Origin: Corbicula japonica | Taxonomy: Eukaryota; Mollusca; Bivalvia; Venerida; Cyrenidae | Direction: 5' to 3' | NCBI GenBank assembly: GCA_038501625.1 | Contig: JAZAYU010000009.1 | Location: 620,001 to 684,000, forward strand | Length of the DNA stretch: 64,000 bases | Position numbers and translations under genes: made by a program | In this document: positions 54,690-64,000 of the stretch, piece by piece | Layout: each line of letters opens with the position of its first letter | Position numbering within the stretch: the stretch's first letter is position 1 | The notes under the pieces: model-generated | Seen by the model: the letters and a program-made list of their open reading frames with translations, nothing else | Database searches by the model: none | What the model was told of the DNA's origin: nothing

Positions 54690-54697
54690 CCACGTCA
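54690..54697 (-). promoter_or_regulatory. UPRE-like TGACGTGG upstream of TM9SF3
   Basis: On the minus strand TGACGTGG lies about 100 bases upstream of the TM9SF3 start codon. It matches the ATF6/XBP1 unfolded-protein-response element TGACGTG(G/A). A single 8-mer, so it may be chance. Confidence 0.3.
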
Positions 54698-54854
54698 GAT
54701 ATGTCAGGGGAGGTAACCAACTAACATTTGACACGTTCCATGGAGTGTAGGCTCTAACACAGTTGCCCATGGCGCAAAGTACTAATACCCACTGAGCCGG
54801 ATATTGTAGCTCTACCGATGGCTATTTCTGCCAACGGAGGATCTTATCGACTAG

Positions 54855-57800
54855 TGAATTATATAGATGAAAAGGGAACATTGAAAGCCGTCGAACATGA
54901 CAAATATGAGAATATGAGAATATTGCCGACTCGTTTTGATTGAGCCTGTTCATTGGCATTAATGGTACTGCCCACGACACCTAGCCCTGTGTTAAGCGCA
55001 ACTAAATATTTATATAAAATAAGTAATTTAAGAAGTACTATAAACACAGTTTTAAGTATCATGCTCAACGACCTTCAAAAGACGTAATTGATAACATCAC
55101 CCACTGTTTGAATGTACGGGGAGACTTGTTACAGCTGCCACACGGCACAAACAACGCTACTGTACATGTGATATTGAATTTATTAATAGATAAAATGGAA
55201 CTTTAAAAGCCACAGAACACGACACATATGAATATATTGCAGACTCGGTTTGATTGAAAAAGTAAAATATGCCTGAGGAATCGTCACACTCAGAAAACAA
55301 AGCCTTCCTACGCAGCAAAAAAGAAGAGAGGAAAAGAGAGCATGTGTTTATAAAAATATCAATTTCAAATAAGACACCACAAATAATTAACGAAAAAGAA
55401 AACTTTGGGGGTGGGGCTACCGCATTGGAACGGTCAGTGCCAAAACGATTTGCCACTCGGTGTTTAAAGCAGGATCCACAGTGCACCAACCTCACACTTG
55501 CCCAAACAGTTTCTCATATCAAAAAACAAGTACAAGTTGTCTTGGTGAAATAACGCCAACCCACCAATCAGCTCAACAATGCTGCATCCAAAAGCATATA
55601 TTATATAAAACATAAGAAGCTTATAGCTTTGCAAAGTAAACGGTCGAGTACTCAAGAAACTGTTGAGTACTCAATGATCTTACCGAAACCAGAGCACCTG
55701 GAGTCAATCAGCACAAAAAAGCGATAACATGTATAAAAGCATTTTTCTGGGCAGTAATGGAAATGCATAGCCAATGGTTGAGCACCATTCAATATTAACA
55801 CAAATATACAGTACAACTTCGATCCATCCCAAACAAAGGTATGCATATAACGGCGAATTTGGAATATCCAATGCGGTATTTGAACGTCAATCTTCTGGCT
55901 TGACAATGCCTGTACGTAGCTTCTTATGTTTTTGCATGCAACATTTTCCGAGTTGATGGGTGGGTTAATTCACCAAGACAACCTGTACTTGTTTGTTCAC
56001 ATGAGAACCTTTTGGGGAAATTGTAAATTCGTTGCACCCTAGAACCTGATGTAAACCTCCCAATGGCACATTGTTTTGCCACTGACAGTTCCAAGGCGGT
56101 AGTCCCTCGAGTTCTCATTTTCTTTAATTATATGTGTTGCATATTTAGAAATAGATTATGTTATAAATCATACTCTTTCAAATCTACCTTTTGGCTATGT
56201 GGGGAGGCTGTGTCTTCTGGATGTGGCCATTCCTGATATTGCATATTTCATCTTTTTTGACATTTTCTATGGAAATCTTGGTAAAGCTCAAAAAGTTTCA
56301 TTATAGTTCTTGCCAGTCTGACTTCAGCTACTCTCGTCAATTTGCTTGGCATTGTTATTAACTTCTTATGGTTATATGTTTGTGTCCAAGGCGGTAACCT
56401 CTTCAGTTTTCTTTTTTGTTGTTTGCGTACTCGCCCCTTTGGCTTTGCAATGCTATTATCTTCTTATGTTTGTGTTATTTTGCATGCAACATTGTTAGGC
56501 TGATGGGCGAATTGAAGTTATTTCACCAAGACAACTTAATTGTGCTTGCTGATATGAGAACCTGTAGGGGCAAGTGTGAGATTGGTGCACACTAGAACCT
56601 GGTTTAAACCCCCAGTGGCAAGTTGTTTTGCTACTGACCGTTCCAATGCGAGGGTTCTCTTTTTCGTTAATTGTTTGTAGCGTCTTATTTGAATTGACAT
56701 ACTTATAACAAACATGCTCTCTCTTCCTCTCTTCATTTTCGCTGCGCGGGGAGGCTTGGGGAGTTTTTAGGTCTAAACATTTCCCTTTTGTCAATGACGG
56801 TGCAATTACAACTGCCGTAGCACCTTAAAATTTTCAATGAACGTAATCTTTTCATAACTAAAAATCTTTTAAAACAAGGTTATCGGTATCACAAATTAAG
56901 GAAAATCTTTTGCAAGTTTTATCGCCGATACTCGGATTTATTTCAAAAATACAGGTTCAGTTTATCATCACTTTTGCAACAAGGTATTTCACAGACAGTT
57001 TTTATGGAGATTTAAATTATTAACTTAAATAAGAGACAGCGTTAGTTTCTCTGCGTTATTTGTTTAAAGCATCTTTAAATTCAAAAAGAAAGGTTACCAA
57101 GATGCTAACCACTTTGGTTGCACGACTGGCTGTGGTTTATGAGTTTATGAAATAGATGAAGACCCTCGACCACGACAAATATGAAAATATTGCAGGCTCG
57201 GTTTGATTGAGCCTGTTCATGGGTAGTAATGGATATGCTTTTTACTGCCCACGCCGCCTAGCCCCGGGTTGAGCGCAACTCAATATTAACACCAATCAAC
57301 AGTACAATTTTGATCCATCCCAAACGATGGTATGCATATGGCGGTGAACATGGAACCTTCAATGCGGTATTTTCAGATTAATACCATTCCATGTCCAGCG
57401 GCGTATGGTCCCCAGATAAAAGAATGGGTTTGCCCTAAACGAGAAAACAATAGGCGGAACTAAACAGAATAGAATTTTGAGAGGGGATCTTAGAATATAA
57501 ATATTGCATATCACACACAACGCCAAGGGCAAAATTTAAAAAGCAGGAAGTATATCCCTGGGAGTGATTGAACAATATCCAAATTTATAACGGCTGGGAT
57601 ATTGAAACCACCCTTCTTTAAACTGGCCGAAATATTAAAAACAAAAAGTAAATTTAGAAGTACTATTAACATAGTACATAAATATCGTGTTCGACAACCT
57701 TCGAAGGACGTAACTGATAACAGCACTGATTGAATGTACGGGGAGACTTTTCACAGCCGCCACACGGCACAAACAACGCTACTGTGATATTGAAATAGAT

Positions 57801-58150
57801 GAAAAGGGAACTTTGAAGACTTTGAAGGTTTATGGGGGAAATCTTGTAAAAGAACCTAGAAGCTCAATCTGTTCTTTTATCCATGTCATCGTTTTCTTGC
57901 TGATTTCATGATTTCACTCCAGGGCTCTTTTCTCGATAAGGTCATTGAGTACCTGCTATTTTGATTTACAGTGCTATAAGGCTTCTTATGTTTTATATGT
58001 TTATATGCTTTATATGTTTGTGTGCTTTTGCATGCAACATTGTCAAGTGGATGGATGTGTTGGAGATCTTTCACCAAGAGAAATTGTACTTGTTTGTTAA
58101 TATGAGCACCTTTAGGTGCAAGTGTGAAGTTTGTGCACCTTAGCACCTGG
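54855..58150. mobile_element. nested fragments of the reverse-transcriptase element
   Basis: Terminal segments of the same family as at 60286-60800 recur here: inverted at about 55290-55720, direct at about 55955-56120, 56490-56760 and 57825-58150. A second motif (TTTGATTGAGCCTGTTCAT, CAGTACAA, GATCCATCCCAAAC) recurs at about 54930, 55790 and 57200. No intact frame. Confidence 0.65.
56830..57140 (+). pseudogene. reverse-transcriptase C-terminal relic 1
   Basis: DNA closely matches 59915-60270 (AATGAACGTAATCTTT, CTTTTAAAACAAGGTTATCG, TATCACAAATTAAGGAAAA) but is broken by frameshifts and a deletion. Confidence 0.7.
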
Positions 58151-58189
58151 TTTAAACCACCACGTTTCAATAGAAAAAAAGTGAAATAT

Positions 58190-58375
58190 GCATATAAGGA
58201 ATCGCCATACTCACAAAACACATCCTCCCCACGCAGCGAAAAAGAAGAGAGGAAAAGATAGCATGTTTGTTATAAGTATGTCAATTTAAATAAGACGCCA
58301 CAGAGAACGAAAAAATGGAACCTTTGGGGTTACCGCCTTGGAACGGTCAGTTTCAAAAACGAATTGCAACTGGGG
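58190..58375 (-). repeat. inverted copy of the element's terminal segment
   Basis: Reverse complement of the stretch near 60600-60800 (ACTGACCGTTCCAAGGCGGT at 60635 appears here as ACCGCCTTGGAACGGTCAGT). Sits directly upstream of relic 2. Confidence 0.75.
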
Positions 58376-58394
58376 GTTTAAATCCAGATTTGAT

Positions 58395-58638
58395 TAAAAA
58401 AGTACAAGAGCAGTTTAAAATCACTATTGGAACAAGGTATTTCACCGCCAGTTTTCTTTATGGAGATTTAATTTATAAACTTAAGAAAATAAAAGGCAAT
58501 ATTAATTTCCCCCAGTTATTCGTAAAAACCATTTGTAAATTCAAAATAAAAGGTTACCAACATGATATTCTACAGCGCTCTACAGGCATGGTGATTAACC
58601 CATCTACTGTTGATCACTATGCTCACCTCTTTGGCTGA
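58395..58638 (+). pseudogene. reverse-transcriptase C-terminal relic 2
   Basis: Frame reads KVQEQFKITIGTRYF, then FLYGDLIYKLKKIKGNINFP and GYQHDILQRSTGMVINPSTV to a stop: the same C-terminus as the larger copy at 59338, with everything upstream replaced by an inverted terminal segment. Confidence 0.75.
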
Positions 58639-58639
58639 A

Positions 58640-59150
58640 CGACGGTGGTAGGGGTTTGAGAGTTTATGAAGGTTTATAGGGAAATTATTTCTTTAAAGAA
58701 CCCAGAAACTCGATTTGGTTCTTTTATCTCTGTCATCGTGTTCTTGCTAATTTGGCACCAGGCACTCTGGTCTCGGTAAGATCATCGAGTACTCGCTCGT
58801 TGGCATTGCAATGCTATTAGCTTCTAATGTTTTATATGTTTGTGTGCTTTTGCATGCACCATTGTTAAGCTGATGGGTGAGTTGGAGTTATTTTACCAAG
58901 ACAACTTGTACTTGTTTGTTGATATGAGAACCTGTTGGGGCAAGTGTGAGGTTGGTGCACCCTAGAACCTGGTTTAAACCACCATGCAGTGGCTAGTTGT
59001 TGCCATTGACCGTTCCAAGGCGGTAACACCAAGGGTTCTCTGTGTCGTTAATTGTTGATGGCGTCTAAATTGAATTGACATACTTATAACATGCTCTCTT
59101 GACCTCTCTTCTTCTTTCGCTGCGTAGGGAGGCTGTGCTTTGTGTGGCGA
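58640..59150 (+). repeat. 3' and terminal segment following relic 2
   Basis: Direct match to the stretch at 60286-60780 (GAGTTTATGAAGGTTTAT, CTTTTGCATGCA, ACCAAGACAACTTGTACTTG, CCGTTCCAAGGCGGTAAC). Confidence 0.75.
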
Positions 59151-59337
59151 TTCCAGATATGCATATTTTACTTTTTTAAGGAAGCTGAACACCATACTTA
59201 TGTATGGTAATAGTTCATCTAAATTACTTTTGTTTTTATATTCCGGCAAGTTTTAATATGTGTGGTTTCACTAACCGACCAATTTAGACTTTGATAATGT
59301 TCAGTTGCTCAAGGAATGCACTTCTTGCTTTTGATTT

Positions 59338-60285
59338 TTGTCATTGGTATTCTTTACAGATGGTTCTTATGATAATTATACTTCATGGACCTGTCAAGAC
59401 CTTATCCAGGCGCTCACATTTTTATTGGATAATATTTATTTGAGATTTGGTACCTCTATTTATAAACAAGTAATAGGCATTCCAATGGGTACTAATTGTG
59501 CACCCCTTGTTGCTGATCTGTTTTTATACTGTTATGAAAGAGATTTTATGTTATCTCTTTCTACAGAACATCAAGATGATATTATTACAGCTTTTAACAA
59601 CACCTCGAGGTACCTTGATGATTTATTAAATATAGATAATAACCATTTTCCATCACTAGTTAATAAGATTTATCCTAAAGAACTACAGCTTAATAAAGCG
59701 AACACTACAGAAAAGCAAGCAAACTTCCTTGATTTAAATCTGTCCATTGAAAATGGTTACGTCACTACTAAAATTTATGATAAAAGAGATGATTTTAATT
59801 TTAATATAGTAAATTTTCCGTTTTTAGACGGCGATGTTCCTCGTGCTACATCTTACGGGGTTTATATCTCACAACTTGTTCGCTTTTCAAGAGCTTGCAA
59901 CGATGTTAATGATTTCAATGAACGTAATCTTTGCATTACAGAAAAACTTTTAAAACAAGGTTATCGGTATCACAAATTAAGGAAAACCTTTTGCAAGTTT
60001 TATCGCCGATATCCAGATTTAATTCATAAATACAGGTGCAGTTTAAAATCACTTTTGCAACAAGGAATTTCACAGCCAGTTTTTTATGGAGATTTAATTT
60101 ATAAACTTAAGAAGATAAAAGGCGATGTTAATTTCTCCCGGTTATTCGTAAAAAACATCTGTAAATTTAAAAAGAAAGGTTACCAACATGATATTTTACA
60201 GCGCTCTGCAGGCCTGGTGATTAACCCATCTACAGTTAATCATTTTGCTTACCTCTTTGGTTGCACGACGGTGGCAGGGGTTTAA
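59338..60285 (+). pseudogene. 5'-truncated reverse transcriptase, probably Penelope-like
   Basis: Open for about 315 codons. Carries an RT motif block GIPMGTNCAPLVADLFLYCY, the catalytic YLDD (codons at 59611-59622) and FLDLNL, then a C-terminal region (LKQGYRYHKLRKTFCKFYRR, SLLQQGISQPVFYGDLIYKL) ending CTTVAGV and TAA. The catalytic first-Asp motif and finger region are absent, so it is truncated. The style of motifs and mixed-orientation terminal repeats fit Penelope-like elements. No GIY-YIG endonuclease seen. Class assignment is inference. Confidence 0.75.
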
Positions 60286-60800
60286 GAGTTTATGAAGGTT
60301 TATGGGGAAATCTTTTCTTAAAAGAACCTAGAAGCTCGATTTGTTTCTTTTATCCCTGTCATCGTGTTCTTGCTGATTTTACTCCAGATGCTCTGGTCTC
60401 GGTAAGATCATTGATTACCCGCCCTTTGGCTTTGCAATGCTATTAAATTCTTATGTTTATATGTTTGTATGCTTTTGCATGCAACATTGTTGAGCTGATG
60501 GATGGGTTGGAGTTATTTCACCAAGACAATTTGTACTTGTTTTGTAATACGAGAACCTGTTGGGGCAAGTGTGAGGTTGGTGCACCCTAGAACCTGGTTT
60601 AAACCCCCAGTGGCATTTTGTTTTGCCACTGACCGTTCCAAGGCGGTAACCCCTCTGGTTCTCACTTTTGTTATTTGTTTGTGGCGTCCATTTTGAAACT
60701 AATTATTATAATACCATGCTCTCTTTTCCTCTCTACTTTTTGGCTGTGTGGGGAGGCTGTGTATGCTGGATGTGGCCATTCCTGATATGCATATTTCATT
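60286..60800 (+). repeat. 3' region and terminal repeat of the RT element
   Basis: Reference copy for the fragments upstream: TTTATGGGGAAATC, ATGCTCTGGTCTCGGTAAGA, GATGGATGGGTTGGAG, TGCCACTGACCGTTCCAAGG, GTGTGGGGAGGCTGTG. Occurs at least six times in 55-61 kb, in both orientations. Confidence 0.75.
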
Positions 60801-61595
60801 TTTTTTCTGATATGGGGGATTTGTATACTCTGATTCCTTGTCTTAAGTCTGTTCAGTTCCAGTTTGTTGTTTACTGCTTACCTATTCTTTTCTCTGGAGA
60901 CCATTTGCAGAAGGCATTAAATGGTATCAATCTAAAATGTCGCGATGAGTCTTCTGTGTTTGCCACATCGTTGTTTGTGCGCTCTGGTGTTTGGGATGAA
61001 TGAAAGTTTAGCCATATTTATTGTAAATTGTAGGTTGTACTCAGCCCAATGTGGGTATACTAGTTATACACATTTGAACCCTAGCTTCCCGTAGGCGAGC
61101 TCAAACAAATCTGCAGTGTTTTCATATTTGTCATGTTTCGTGGCTTTCAAAGTTTCTTTTTAAGGCAAATCCATTCTTTTTGTCCGGGAACTACGCGCTG
61201 CTTGGAATGTAGAATGATTTTATTCTTGAAAAACAACAACAAAAAAAAAACAACAAAAAAAACCCAACAACAACAAAAAACAGGAGCATGGGAGGCCCTT
61301 GGTTTCTAACTGATAAAGGCTGTGTGACAGTCTATGGCTAATGCAGTCCGTCGAACGTGCCATTTCTGGATCTGTTTGTGGTGGTAGCCAGATCGAAAAA
61401 TCAAGGAAAAAGCCACTCGTTTGAAAGCAACTTTTCATTTCTCCATGATATTCTTTAGGAAAATGAAATGGTGGGTTCAAATTAGGATAATGCGTATTAT
61501 AAGCAGTTATAATCAACAACATTCGTGTATCCGTCTCCTCAGTCCAAACTGTACTAATTTCGGTTAGTACATATTTCGGATAAAAATGTGTCCTA
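60801..61595. other. no gene seen; A/C-rich low-complexity tract
   Basis: 61228-61283 is an AAC/AAAC-rich tract. A 60-codon plus-strand frame near 60818 has no recognisable match. Otherwise featureless. Confidence 0.5.
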
Positions 61596-61870
61596 ACATT
61601 GTCCTTTCTGTATACCTTACACTTTTTACATCTCCTTACTTAGCTTTACGACTTCACTAACGATCTTTACTATACCTTACTTCTCCTTACTTAGCTTACT
61701 GTTTTATTTAATTACTGAATATATCATACTTTCTTAATGATTTTGTATATTATTAAAGTTGTTTGGTCAATATCATCTTTATAACTTAAACTACCTTACT
61801 TCTCGTAACTTGTTATTTATCTTTACTTATCCTTACTTCGCCTAACTTCTCTTTACTTCTCGTATAAACG
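61596..61870. repeat. CTCCTTACTT minisatellite, left part
   Basis: Drifting copies of a ~10-bp unit (CTCCTTACTT / TACCTTACTT). The same unit resumes at 63596 beyond the TIR element. Confidence 0.75.
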
Positions 61871-61949
61871 ACTCGGGAAAATATTCAATTTTATTTTAAA
61901 GAACTGGAAATTTTTTTAACTTATGTAGTAAGTATAAAGAAGGGGATTA

Positions 61950-63422
61950 CCGTATATACTCAGCCATTAGTCGAGGTTTTTTCCTTTCAAAAACACTTCT
62001 AAAAAGTTGATTCGACTTATGGCCGAGAGAAAGAAATGAACCTTTAAAAAATCGTCGCTAATCGCCGCCATTTTGATTAGTTGTTGTTGTTCTTAACGTG
62101 TTGCCGGGTAAAGCCGGATATGGTGTTACTTTCGTACTTATATAACCTTGATTTCATTGAAAAACAGAAAGACAAGTTATTGCGATATTAGCGTTTTATC
62201 TAAAACGCTTGTTTGTAGACAATTAGAAAATATAATTATTCACGTTTTACCCAAATTAAGCCGTTGAAAAATCGACGCGAATCGTTAGCGAGTATAGGCA
62301 GTATTCGGAGATACGAGATACGTTGTATCTATATGACATTTAATTCATTGAGAAACGGGATGAAAATTTATTGCAACATTAGAATTCTACATACAGCGAT
62401 TGTTTGTAGAAATTATAAAATAAAATTATTCACGTTTTACAAAATTGCCGAAAGACGTTTTGTTGAAATGCTTTTAAATATAATTACACGTTTGCTAAAT
62501 TGAAACATGTAATAAGAAATATATTATTTTACTAACGACTGAGTCAATCAAGATTGAACCAGGGTCTATTCAATTTTATTGATACACCTTGATTGTAGAA
62601 AATTGTCGCCGAAAACTGCCGAGTCCATGTCAAACCGTGATGACATTTGATAACTGTACACATTTTCCTGTGTACTCTCGCCGACAGTCGCTAATTGCTA
62701 TCAAAACAAATCCGACATAACAAAGGAAGTTTATTGGAAAATCACCTGCCAATTTGCCCCAACTTTCCGCTAGGCTGGGATTGTCTTACAGCTTTGCTTA
62801 AGCCAATCGGTAGCAAGTTAGCATGACAAAATCGTACAGAAACTCCGCCTCCCACCAATCAGAGCTTGCATATGAATTTTAAAGATTATTTCTATTGGCG
62901 GGAGGCGGAGTTACGTGTTAACTTTAACGACGAACATCAGACATCTAATCATAATAAACAGTTTTGAGGGATTTTAATCCATGTTGTGTAATCAGAAAAG
63001 TGGTCTTTTGCATAAATTGTGATGAAATAGAACGAGTGTAAATGCTTTAGAGCTTTTAAAAATATTTTGAACAGTTAAAATATCGCACCTAGTGACGGAA
63101 TATCATTGACGAAATAAAGCTGTGAATGATAGTCGTATTTATTTTGTTATGTACTTAAAATAAAGTAAACAATATTTCGTTTATCAGTACTTGTTTTTAT
63201 TAATTTAAAAACCCCCAATATTGTACGTTTATTGATTTTCTCAAGGTTACGTCGGCGATGTATTTGGCCGTAAATACCTGCATAAAAGTTGCTTATTCAT
63301 TCCCAATTTTAGCAGTTTTTCAACTCGACTTATGAAAGAGTCAATGCAAAAAACGGCCTTTAAGGGGTGGAAATCCACCCCTCGACTTATGAACGGATCG
63401 ACCTATGGCTGAGTATATACGG
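61950..63422. mobile_element. 1.5-kb TIR element inside a minisatellite
   Basis: CCGTATATACTCAGCCATTA at the left and inverse TGGCTGAGTATATACGG at the right, TA on both sides; TCGACTTATGGCC-like words extend the repeat inward. No transposase frame. The interior holds a CCAAT/GC-box palindrome at 62842-62911. Confidence 0.85.
62842..62911. promoter_or_regulatory. symmetric CCAAT and GC-box palindrome
   Basis: ACTCCGCCTCCC at 62842-62853 and its exact inverse at 62900-62911, each followed inward by a CCAAT box (CCAAT 62855-62859; ATTGG 62894-62898). Resembles a compact bidirectional promoter core. Confidence 0.45.
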
Positions 63423-63595
63423 TATAATATATATATAATATATAATCAGGTAATTAATATAAGCATGATACCAATGTTCATGCTTGACACGTTCAAACTA
63501 ATATTTATTACAACAATAACAACAACAACAATATGGTAAATCGTTTATTTTCAGTGAATTATCATTTTCAATTCCATTTTTAATTGTTATTGTTC

Positions 63596-63715
63596 AATTT
63601 CTGTATACCTTACACTTATTTACTTATTTTTAATTTCTCCTTACTTATCTTTACTTCTCCTTACTTCTCCTTACTTATCCTTACTTAGATTTATATACCT
63701 TACTGTACTTAGGTA
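63596..63715. repeat. CTCCTTACTT minisatellite, right part
   Basis: Same unit as at 61596; CTGTATACCTTACACTT occurs in both parts. The remaining 63716-64000 shows nothing recognisable. Confidence 0.75.
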
Positions 63716-64000
63716 CAGCGCTAACATGCACATAACGTCTGCCCCCAAGGATGGCGCAGTTTTGCATACACTGGCTACCCATGCGCCCGAGTTAACCCTA
63801 GATTCTATGAATTGGGAACTATCCATTGAGGACTGAACAGGCAGTGACTGGCAGTTAAAGCCTAGATATATGTTGTGTAATATTTTCTTCTATGTACCGC
63901 AATAACATGTTTCGCCTTGGAACTCAATGTTTTCGGCCATATGTCAAATGACTCAAAATAATATATACAAAGGGACTGTGGATCATCAGGAAAGTGGCAA

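Noticed and set aside
61220..61522. 100-codon minus-strand frame ending in a Phe/Val-rich tail
   Set aside because: The C-terminal part is translated AAC/AAAC low-complexity DNA and nothing matches a family.

Overview
The window is AT-rich, intron-rich animal nuclear DNA. It is almost certainly from a lophotrochozoan and most likely a bivalve mollusc. Two conserved bilaterian genes are split into short exons with GT..AG introns. The repeats are those seen throughout bivalve genomes: Helentron-type non-autonomous elements with a core of ~145-175 bp tandem repeats and runs of the short motif TGACCTTTGACC, together with many TA-, TTAA- and hAT-like MITEs. The species-level inference rests on repeat style only.

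Layout. 1-7123: no convincing exon; several MITEs and one Helentron-like element. 7124-28023 (+): 17 exons of a tolloid/BMP1-family astacin metalloprotease (propeptide, furin site, astacin domain, CUB1-CUB2-EGF1-CUB3-EGF2-CUB4-CUB5). Only the signal-peptide exon(s) are missing. 28024-33251: tail-to-tail intergenic and 3' UTR sequence with MITEs. 33252-54593 (-): a complete 15-exon TM9SF3 gene (582 residues), whose introns are packed with Helentron-like and TIR elements. 54594-64000: a repeat-only region with a cluster of broken reverse-transcriptase elements (probably Penelope-like) in both orientations, then a minisatellite split by a 1.5-kb TIR element.

The two genes are convergent and not functionally linked. 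Tolloid is a secreted protease for BMP-antagonist and matrix processing; TM9SF3 is a nine-span Golgi/endosomal membrane protein. Reading frame, splice phase and homology all agree across every exon junction, so the exon models are firm; UTR ends are not resolved.

No wholly new multi-gene system was found. The most unusual signals are: (1) nuclear-receptor half-site arrays inside three Helentron-like elements of different sequence, all in TM9SF3 introns and all in the same orientation; (2) a tRNA-Gly-like Pol III module inside a 1.3-kb TIR element; (3) a very basic tolloid prodomain and an insertion in CUB1; (4) long self-complementary triplet repeats in tolloid introns; (5) a CARD-like N-terminal ORF lying between ~30-bp inverted repeats in TM9SF3 intron 1; (6) a CCAAT/GC-box palindrome inside a TIR element. 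All statements come from reading the sequence and from general knowledge of the families; no search was run.
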